Below, one piece after another: positions 56,601 through 64,000 of a stretch of DNA of 64,000 nucleotides. The notes under the pieces were generated by a model, which saw nothing but the letters and a program-made list of their open reading frames with translations, ran no database searches and was not told the origin of the DNA. The number at the start of each line of letters is the position of its first letter. Positions within the stretch are counted from its first letter, which is position 1. This stretch comes from Brachionus rotundiformis. Taxonomy: Eukaryota > Rotifera > Eurotatoria > Ploima > Brachionidae. The DNA lies in NCBI GenBank assembly GCA_016802295.1, contig JAESIW010000154.1:941577-1005576 (forward strand), given 5' to 3'. The position numbers were made by a program, and so were the translations under genes.

Positions 56601-59479
56601 GGATATCGTTCAGGTCATAAGGCTTTGATTTGGAATTTTTGTTGGTCTGTGGGCTGCCAGAGGCGGTCTTGGGGGCAGATTTAGGAGTTGCAGATGAGTG
56701 GCCCTGGACGAGATGGCACTCGATGCGCTTGGGCTTTTTGCTGGTCTGGGGCGATTGGTTAACAGGCGCACTGTTGCTGCGCGGGTTGTACTGCACTTGG
56801 TACGGATGGTTGGGCATGTTTTTGTCCGGCTCTGGCTTCAGGTGCTTCTGGGCGAGGTGCTCGCCGAGGCGCCACGAGCTGGTGGTGATTATGGCGCTTG
56901 ATTTGGGCTCCTCGGGCTTTTTCTGCTTCTTGGCCGAGTTGTTGAGGCCGAGCAGGCGGTCGGTCTCCTCCTTGACGTTCATTTTCGAGTGGCTCTTGAA
57001 CGGCTCGCCGCTCTCGGCCAATTCGTGCTTGGGAAAAGCGATCTTGCGGCTCGCCGGTTTCACAAAGTCGTGGTACCGGGTGTCGATCGGATTGCTAAAC
57101 GAAGCCGATGACAGGTGACGCTTTGTGCCAGATGTTGGCAACAGATCGTTCTCTTTGTGCAACACTCGCTGATGGTGAAACGAAGCGCTGCCTCCTCCTG
57201 GTACAAAGTCATATTTTAGCTCCTCGTTGGCCGATCGCTTTGGGTCTACAAGAACAAATTTTACTAAACTTAAAATTTCATTTTGTTAGTGGTGGTGCCA
57301 ATTTACCAGAGCTGGTCTTGCGCGTCAGCTTTTCCTTTGGAATCATTGGTGATTTTTTCGATGCTGAATCAGCCCGGTATTTTTTATCTTTAGAAAAACA
57401 TTTTTGAATATATTTTTTCTATTCAAAAAATAAAAAATAAAATTCTGTCTTAAGTCTTGCAGTTTTTTTGCCAAAACGCTTTTATCAAGACTATGTAAAG
57501 TAGAGTATTTTAATTACTTTTTTATTTCTTGTAAAGAGCTTAACTTAAATGAAGGAAAAAATTATTGTTTTCTTCCAAAATTTGAGCCAAATATTTTTAA
57601 AAATAAATTTTAATTTTTTTTTTTAAATTTTAAATTTAAACAAAAAATAACTTATTTATTTTTGACTTTGAATTAATTTGTAAAAAAAAACTATAAATTA
57701 AAGAACAAAATAAATATTATCAAATTTGTGTTATGAAGCTTATTGATGTCTCATTTATATACATGGAACGACCAGTGAATCACATACAGAAGATAATCGA
57801 TTTGTTTTGAGAATTGTTTATCTTTAATCAAAACAAATTAGGATTTAAAGTTAGCTAAGTTTCTCAGGTTTATATTTTATTAAATATCTAAAACAAATAT
57901 GCATTAATTATGTAATAAAGCAACTTGGATTCAAATCTTTCTTTTAAACAAATTTATATAAGAAAATTATATTATTATATTTTGATTGTTTATTTAATTG
58001 AGTGCTTGGAAATAGTAAAAAATAGCTCGGTAAACATTAAAATGTGAAAATTTTAATAAAAATTCATAAGGCACAACCTCCTTATAGCAAGACTTTTATA
58101 TCACGACAACATTTTTACCAATTTTAACATGTTTTAAGCTTAGATTATTACAATATTTTTAATTAAATAATTATAATTAAATGTCGAAAAAATATAATTG
58201 ATAATGAAAAGCAAAACAGCTTTTAATTGAAAAATAGTTAAATTAAAAAGTATTTATGAGATAAAAATATTACCATGTGTTATTTGCCAAACAGGTAAAA
58301 TATTTTTCTTATCATAAACTGTTTATTTGGCCACCATATATTGGTCATAAAATGGTAATGACTTGTGTTCGAAAAGGAATTTGGTAAATTTAACTTTATT
58401 ATAAAAAAATGTTTTAGACTTAAGATCCTTTGTATTTTCGAAAAAGAGAGCCTATTTAAGCAAATTGAATGCAAAATTTTCCATGGTGTTCTGCACTTTC
58501 TTAGAATACGAATTAATTCATTAAATTTAAAGATAAAAAATATCTTGTTTAATCAAGATAATTTAATTCTAAACTAAATTAATTATTTTAAGATTAAACC
58601 ATTTCACAGAGTGTGTAACAAAGCCAAAGGCAAGTTTTTTTTAAGTACTAAAAAATATTTTATTAATTTTTTTTCATTTTTTTAAATTAAAATCTCAACT
58701 AAAAATAAACTCAATTAAAATTTAAATCATATTTTTCTTTTATGTCAAGATTTTTTGACTAATAATTTATTTTTATTTTAGAAAAAGAGTTTTGTTCAAG
58801 AGGATAAAGTCTTTTGATCAATAAATTATGTTTTTTTCTGGTTAAAACAATTAAATTATTTTATTTACCTGAAGGCACATGTACATCAACTTTGGTGGTC
58901 TTGGTAAGCTCATGGCGAGTTTGGTTGGGAAAATTTAGACAAGAAGTATTGAAATCAGCGCTAAAGTCGTTCAAACACTTGACCTCTGGAGAGTATTCGT
59001 ATGGCTGGTCATAGTCGTGCCTCGAGTAGTCTTGGTACTCGCCGTGGTATGGGTTAAAGTAGCCTAGACTCGGGTCACAGGCTTGTATGGTGCTCGATAG
59101 GTAGGAATTTTCCAATATTGGCTTTTCGGCAACTGTGTATTTTGACGGCGATTGGTAAATAGGTGGTCTGAGTGCCGAGTTGAATGAGGTGGAGGTAAAT
59201 ATCCTGTTGGTAGGCTCTGGAGGCATATTTAGCGAATGTGTGGTGTTAAATGAGCTGTTGCTTATTGAAGACAGAAGTTTTATGTTGTCAGAGTATTTGT
59301 TTAATTTTTCTTCCAAATCTCTCATGCCAGACTTGAGATTGCCAATTACTTTCCAAGACTCGTCTATGTCTAGATTACCAAATTAACCAATATATTCAAA
59401 AATTTTCTGTCTTACTGTTCATGCTCCGTTGGCTGAGGGTTCCTGTTTTGCCTGATCGGCTAGACTTGTACCTATTCAT
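47634..59479 (-). CDS. CEP350: CEP350-like centrosomal protein
   Basis: Nine exons (59416-59479, 58869-59369, 57307-57387, 55321-57245, 54007-53185, 53132-52870, 51989-51649, 50169-50051, 49612-47634) join to 2,031 aa. Blocks recalling vertebrate CEP350 are an N-terminal SWKVIGNLKSGMRDLEEKL, an IQ-like segment near 705, LEELDKIRCIGFAQQDTVAL near 940, the helical core RSKHQADLLKLREKALVEK and ELAWLEQ near 1170, REKKLRQRRKHAEELLAWK near 1340, and the C-terminal block from GPNDLSKVKDLVGKKVLDLF to FDSILKDTIDCVQS. In vertebrates it anchors proteins at centrosomes and centriolar appendages and stabilises microtubules. The CAP-Gly domain expected before the C-terminal block is absent. Introns range from 46 to 1,481 bp, and one holds another gene. 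Confidence 0.9.
51002..51514 (+). CDS. Small secreted protein / candidate neuropeptide precursor, nested in a CEP350 intron
   Basis: ORF of 170 aa on the opposite strand within the 50170-51648 intron. A hydrophobic stretch (VLVMGLVLVISEIKC, ~15-30) makes a signal peptide. A possible convertase site GVRRRD follows near residue 50. The C-terminus is LMHLYHRFG and then the stop; a terminal RF-G is the substrate for C-terminal amidation in RFamide-type peptides. There is no dibasic site close to the last peptide, which argues for caution. The acceptor-like CACACCTTAG just before the ATG suggests a 5'UTR exon or spliced leader. Confidence 0.5.
   Translation: MVFNSIEKWSRIVLVMGLVLVISEIKCYRLMEPMNLYETKDYKGLIGVRRRDFSSLELNKEPLDGEFRTRLEKYFSPELIQKMSELIMMNQRIKAKQNADLVPSFSLGSEDEPRQPLPFFDPTNTDSGKNAFVEAFKQRHHNKPTAKAHSQSTTTESNASILMHLYHRFG
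54008..55320. other. CEP350 intron with a LINE relic
   Basis: A 1.3 kb intron. On the plus strand, about 55030-55190 carries a broken frame SRWLLGHVHRMDAISIPNRV then LEWTRQKQQKVG and a stop. This follows the WLGHV-RM...P-R-LEW pattern found near the end of many LINE reverse transcriptase ORFs. The rest is AT-rich. Confidence 0.5.
57388..58868. other. CEP350 intron 2, no embedded gene seen
   Basis: 1.5 kb of AT-rich intronic DNA. The largest frames (58280-58577) are low in coding character. Confidence 0.45.
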
Positions 59480-60430
59480 TTGGTTTATAAGTTTATTTTT
59501 TTTGTTACAAAAATTTAAATTATTTTCAGATAAAAAATTCAAAAAACCGAAAACAAAAAATAAATTTTTTTTTTATTAAACAAAAACAAAGCTAACTAAA
59601 TAGTTAAATTAATCATAATTTTAATTTTACTCGAAAAAAAAAGTTTTAATTATTAGCTATTGGAAAAAATTAGTAACCAAGTTGAGTGTGCTTGGCCTTA
59701 GCGACGAATTAAAGTTCAATGTTGTAGTTATAATTTAAGACAAATTATTGAATGTCATCAATAGAAATATTAAACTGTTTTCATTAAGCTAATTTAACAT
59801 AACATTTTTTTTAAAAACTTAATTTATAGATTTACCTTTCTTTTTAAAAAAGGGAATCATAACAAAATTATTATACTTTATATTTTTTTAAAATTTGTTT
59901 TATTTTTTAAGGCTTTATTTTATGAATATAAATTCAGAGAATTATGAAAAGTCTGTAAGATAAAAAAAAATTTATAATTGATACAATTTGTACTTTAGAT
60001 ACTTTAGATAAGAAAATTAATTTGATATTTTATTTAATTATTATTAAAAAGTAAATAATAATAACCATTTTATCATTATCAGTTTGAGAATAGGAGCGGT
60101 TTTATCGGACCAGAATCTTGTTACCAATTTTCAATTTTCTAACCATGTTTTCCATTAATTCAATGTTTGTCAATTTTAAGAACGTCTTTTTCTGATCAAG
60201 CCAATTTGACCAAAAACTGTCTATCTTCATCAAATTTTTATTTGTTCATATGCTTTTTGCACCGTAAAGAGTTGTTGCTCTTAAAGTCACTTTCCCAAGA
60301 TGGCAGAAGCTGGTAAAAGCCTGATTCTAAATTACTTCAGCTCTGAAATCTGAGATTTAGCAGTCCAATGATTCTAGGATATTCTGCAAAAGTGTAATAA
60401 ACTAAATAAAATACTACTGAATTCAATATT
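59480..60430. other. Intergenic upstream of CEP350
   Basis: About 950 bp. An ATG-led frame MIPFFKKK with a donor-like GTAAAT at about 59834-59858 (minus strand) could be a leader exon but does not join in frame to CEP350 exon 1. No other gene. Confidence 0.35.
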
Positions 60431-60431
60431 A

Positions 60432-60438
60432 GTTATTT

Positions 60439-60470
<32 letters not shown>

Positions 60471-61295
60471 GCTACTGCAAGTAGGCTTGCGGAGACGATT
60501 TACTAAGGAAGGCGTATATGGTAGCTGCTTTACGGTGACCAAAGAAAATAGGTTGGCGTGTGGCTGTCTTTGACACTTGGAGTGGAGACGGCGCTACTGT
60601 CCCGGTGGTCGTTTAGAAGTAAGGCCTAGTAACACAGGAACTCCAGGACTCTATGTGCGCTAGAATACTTCCATGCGTCGAGACTGTTCTTGAACTGGTT
60701 TACAGTTGAGGCACTGATTACTGCCTCAGATAGGCTTTTCCACTCTCTGATAACACGATTTGTGAAAAAGTTTTCACGCTGGGCGCAGTTGGCAGGTGCT
60801 TGGACGGATTGGCAAAGCGAGCTCAATGCGGGGGAGGTCTCACTCAATCTATACTATTTAAGCCGTTTCTAATCTTGAACATTTAGATCAAGTCTCCTCT
60901 GGTCCTTCGTTCGCTCAGAGTTGGCAATCCCAAGATGGAAAGGCGATCGCTGTAACTTAGGTTACGGATTCGCGGAACGAGTTTTGTTGGTTTCTCTTCT
61001 TTGTACTTTCTCAAGAATGTTGCTGTCCTTGGCAGTGTAGGGGCACCAAATCACTGCTGCATACTCAAAATGGGGCCTGACATATGCGCAGTATGCATTG
61101 GTCCAGAATCCGAACTGTCCAAGGATGGAGATGGCCTTATAAGTTTGGACTTTGTTTGGCTGGAAAACTTGAAATTGCTCGCAAAAGTGACTACCAAATC
61201 TTTTTCAATCCTAGTTTGATTAAGCACTGACCTCGTCAAATCCATGCGGAGGTCTATTTCCGAGTACTTGTTCTGGCCTGACCTGCTGAATTCCA
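60432..61295 (-). mobile_element. Decayed LINE retrotransposon, RT 3' region
   Basis: On the minus strand, several frames in succession give MEFSRSGQNKYSEIDLRMDL, AYVRPHFEYAAVIWCPY, LEKVQRRETNK, an LSERRTRGDLIQ-like stretch, and ENFFTNRVIREWKSL (intact to the stop at 60626). Frameshifts separate them, so it is a pseudogene. The 3' end is an (ATT)n microsatellite (60440-60467), as is common for LINE tails. It is a different subfamily from the copy at 38771. Confidence 0.8.
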
Positions 61296-61360
61296 TTTAG
61301 TTTAAATTGTCTTTAATTTTTTTATATTATTTTTTAAAAAGCATAAAATACAGTTATTTA

Positions 61361-61552
61361 ATGTCTAATTCAATTGATAAGGTTTTAAAAATATTCAATA
61401 TAAAAAAAAAAATTTCCAAAACTTTTCAATCTGAAATAAAACTTTATCCAAATCTTGACATAGTCTTGTTGACTTTTACCACTATTTATCAAATTCTTGA
61501 AGCTGACCAGCTCAAGATAAACACAAGTATACCATTTTATAAAATTATCTAA
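61361..61552 (+). CDS. Small hypothetical protein
   Basis: A 63-codon ORF opening MSNSIDKVLKIFNIKKKISK, with helical character and no membrane segment or signal. It stands alone between a LINE relic and the next gene, and is AT-rich in codon choice. It may be real or chance; no homologue is recognised. Confidence 0.25.
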   Translation: MSNSIDKVLKIFNIKKKISKTFQSEIKLYPNLDIVLLTFTTIYQILEADQLKINTSIPFYKII

Positions 61553-62103
61553 TTTGTTTAATGTAACATCAATTCTTAATTTTTTTATCTTTTTTTCTTA
61601 ATTTAAAAAAATTCATTAATTAAAAATAAACTACAGATACTTTGTTTTTATTTTTTTTTCTAGTTTAATAAAACAATTTAAAATAATTCTTTATTCTTTA
61701 TTTAATATTTTCAGTATCTAATCTATAATAGAATTAAAAAAGCTATCTACCCTTGTTGATATGAATTTAAAAAACTGAAATCGAAATTATTTAATTTAAT
61801 TTTAAAAGATAACAATTTCCTTTTTTTTTAAATTATCTAATACTTTTTTGTAATTCATTCAACAGTTCTATTAAATTATGACTTAATTTTCATATCATTT
61901 TTTTCCTCTTTAATCAAAATAAACTAAATAAATGAGCTTTAGTTAATTTTATGATATATTTTTGATTTCTAACTAATTGCTTTTATAATTTTCAATTCAT
62001 TTGCCCAGATATAAAACAACAATAATAAAATTTTACAGTTAGTAAATTATATATATTAACTTAAATAGATTGTTTAATCTTTTCTTATTTTAATCTTAAT
62101 AGT
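61553..62103. other. Intergenic, no gene seen
   Basis: 550 bp of AT-rich sequence upstream of the membrane-protein gene; presumably contains its promoter. Confidence 0.45.
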
Positions 62104-64000
62104 ATGTTTGAATTAGTTTTTCTTCTACTCTTGGTAAAATCAGTATCCAATCAGGCTTTTCCCAGCAGTTGTTCGCCGCCATTTTTTCCACCAAGCTGTA
62201 CATGTTACTTGACAAATGACATTACGTGCCAGAACTTCAACACTTTCAATGAATTAAATTTTACCAACAACACAAACTTGACCCGACTTTTCAAATTTGT
62301 TAGTCTTTTTCCAAAAGAATCTTTGGATTTAGACCACAAATTGAATCTTACAGGTCTCCCGTTCTCCAATGATTCAATTCTTTTCTTAAGTAATCTGAAC
62401 TCGGTATATTTTATGACAAATTTGGAAGCAAACTTTGCCAATCTTGATCAACCAAGTATTCAGATAACCAATTCAAACCTGACTTTTTACTTTGATCAAA
62501 ATCAACTGCTAAATACTCGATGTAGCCGAGTATCAATAGCGGGCAACTACAGACCATTGTTCTCTTTCTTCAAAACAATATATTTAGATGTAAAATTTGA
62601 GCAAAAATTATGTCCATTGATTTTCCAAAATGCTCGAATAGATTTGTTCAGAATTGAAAATATCAGCTCTAAAAATATGGTTTTCTTTATGAAAGATTTA
62701 CTAAGTCCAATTGTAGAGCTAAATTGTTCAGTATATCGCTTAGAAATCGATAATAGCGCGATAAATATCTTTGATAACAACTTTTTGGACATTAGAATTT
62801 TCCAAAGCCTTCAGGAGCTTGTGATAACAGAAAGCCAAATTGAGCTAATAGATGAACAACTATTCTTTGGTCTTAACAATCTTAAATTTATTCTATTTGA
62901 ATTGGATAACTTTGGCTCATTTATCAAAAAAAATAATACTTGGTTAAAAAATTTAAATCTTAAGAACCAAAGTGAGCTAATAATTGGTTTCTTTGATACC
63001 AAGTCGGAGTATTATTATCCAGATGAAGATTTTTGTTCATTCTATTTGTTTCCACATAGTAACCAGGTGTTTGCTTACATTAACGCTGTTACCAATTTGG
63101 CTTGTACTTGTACACTGGTCTGGCTTCTTAAAAACTATGCCAGTTCAACTCAAAGTGACTTGTTAATCTCAAGCCAATCGGTATTTGATTGCTTTAATAG
63201 TGGGAATTTCTCGGACAAAATTACAGAATGCAATTTTGGTGCCAAGTTAGATGAATGCTCAGGTAAGGTCATAACCACGGAAGCAATTGAATCCATTTCC
63301 ACTCAGAACTATCCGACTACAGAGCAAATTTTTACTTCTACTTTTCAAGACACTACTGAACAAACTAGTCTTTTGGTGACAAACAGCACAGTAATGATAA
63401 ATAGCACTGAAATAATAAATGACACAATACACAAACAATTTCCGATTCTTTTAACCATTTTGTTATCAATTTTTGTTTTAATTTTATTTATCTTAATTGG
63501 TTTTGTGGTATTTAAATTTAAATTTGTAAAAAAGAAATTTTTTGAGTTGAGAAAAAAGCTTCTGGTACCAATCATGGAACGCATTTTTCCTCCAAAGACT
63601 CAAATAGTTCCCATCACATTGGAATATTTGTTCATAAAGTATCAGCCATTGTTTAACGGTGGTATGAATCTGAGCAAAGTGCTTCTCAACTACCATAAGC
63701 ATTGCATAAATTTAAAATCAGCTTGTCTTGGCCACAATGACCATATTGAGCTGGACAAATCGCAACAAGCCGCTGTCCAGAAACAAATAGATATCTGGTT
63801 AGACCAAGGAATCGTAGAACAAGTGTCTCAGTGTGACTTCTCATCTCAAATCTATCCGCTTGATGGAAAAAAATTCTACATAGATTATTCTTGGCTTAAT
63901 TCAAAGACAATTAGACACCAATCGAGTCTTTTTGATTTAAGACACCGCATTGATAATCTAAAAGAGGCCACATTTTACTCCAAAATAGCCCTGAACGCAT
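62104..64000 (+). CDS. LRR-like type I membrane protein fused to a retroelement RT-like domain (partial)
   Basis: ATG 62104 opens a frame that stays open for 632 codons to the window end. A signal peptide (MFELVFLLLLLVKSVSNQ) comes first, then a Cys cluster typical of an LRR N-cap (CSPPFFPPSCTC). An ectodomain with LRR-like segments and several N-glycosylation sites runs to a C-cap (CTCTLVWLLKNYA), followed by a Thr/Ser stalk. The membrane helix is ~446-470 with a basic stop (KKKFFELRKK). From about 540 the cytoplasmic part matches the start of a Ty3/Gypsy-type reverse transcriptase: HIELDKSQQAAVQKQIDIWL, DQGIVEQ, KFYIDYSWLNSKTI, and DLRHRIDNLKEATFYSKIAL. The last parallels the DLR-RID-L--A-YFSK-DL pattern. 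The catalytic YxDD region is beyond the window. Confidence 0.75.
   Translation, partial: MFELVFLLLLVKSVSNQAFPSSCSPPFFPPSCTCYLTNDITCQNFNTFNELNFTNNTNLTRLFKFVSLFPKESLDLDHKLNLTGLPFSNDSILFLSNLNSVYFMTNLEANFANLDQPSIQITNSNLTFYFDQNQLLNTRCSRVSIAGNYRPLFSFFKTIYLDVKFEQKLCPLIFQNARIDLFRIENISSKNMVFFMKDLLSPIVELNCSVYRLEIDNSAINIFDNNFLDIRIFQSLQELVITESQIELIDEQLFFGLNNLKFILFELDNFGSFIKKNNTWLKNLNLKNQSELIIGFFDTKSEYYYPDEDFCSFYLFPHSNQVFAYINAVTNLACTCTLVWLLKNYASSTQSDLLISSQSVFDCFNSGNFSDKITECNFGAKLDECSGKVITTEAIESISTQNYPTTEQIFTSTFQDTTEQTSLLVTNSTVMINSTEIINDTIHKQFPILLTILLSIFVLILFILIGFVVFKFKFVKKKFFELRKKLLVPIMERIFPPKTQIVPITLEYLFIKYQPLFNGGMNLSKVLLNYHKHCINLKSACLGHNDHIELDKSQQAAVQKQIDIWLDQGIVEQVSQCDFSSQIYPLDGKKFYIDYSWLNSKTIRHQSSLFDLRHRIDNLKEATFYSKIALNA

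Overview
This window is nuclear DNA from a small, AT-rich animal genome. Coding exons stand out as islands of normal base composition, spliceosomal introns are GT-AG and often only 46-80 bp, and tRNA and LINE remnants are frequent. The gene set (a CEP350-type centrosomal protein, an HDHD5-type HAD protein, a TRPA-like ankyrin channel, macro, BTB and C-type lectin proteins, animal-type fatty acid synthase relatives) is metazoan. The compact introns, AT richness and LINE style suggest a spiralian such as a monogonont rotifer, but this is inference and I could not test it.

Layout. 1-7919: two divergently transcribed intronless relatives of the AT/DH-to-thioesterase part of animal fatty acid synthase, which share a nearly identical ~1.2 kb tract. 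8.4-27.1 kb: a duplication zone. A ~1.3 kb repeat with a GC-rich core, always beside a tRNA-Lys(TTT) gene, occurs four times; two copies form a palindrome (8.4-10.9 kb). A larger palindrome (10.0-21.2 kb, centre ~15.6 kb) carries inverted pairs of a helical-repeat gene and a coiled-coil gene, with an 803 bp assembly gap in one arm. An HDHD5 homologue lies at 21.6-23.3 kb, followed by decayed transposon pieces. 27.3-32.4 kb: a secreted C-type lectin-like gene, a macro-domain plus zinc-finger gene and a discoidin-like/BTB gene. 34.6-40.8 kb: a five-exon TRPA-like channel with a LINE fragment in an intron. 43.0-43.7 kb: a Q/L/N/G repeat protein beside a second gap that looks like an assembly join. 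47.6-59.5 kb: a nine-exon CEP350 homologue of 2,031 aa, with a small secreted-protein gene nested on the opposite strand of one intron. 60.4-64.0 kb: a LINE fragment, a small ORF, and a membrane protein whose single open frame runs into a retroelement reverse-transcriptase-like domain and is cut by the window end.

Exon joins were deduced by eye from splice sites and frame. For HDHD5 (1,299 nt), the lectin (999), macro (825), discoidin/BTB (1,149), TRPA (3,942) and CEP350 (6,096) the joined coding lengths are exact multiples of three, which supports the models. There is no operon logic. The clearest functional link is between the FAS-like and coiled-coil genes: both are intronless, glutamine-rich, use TTG for almost every leucine, and have undergone inverted duplication with sequence homogenisation. 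This suggests strongly expressed products under selection for dosage (inference).
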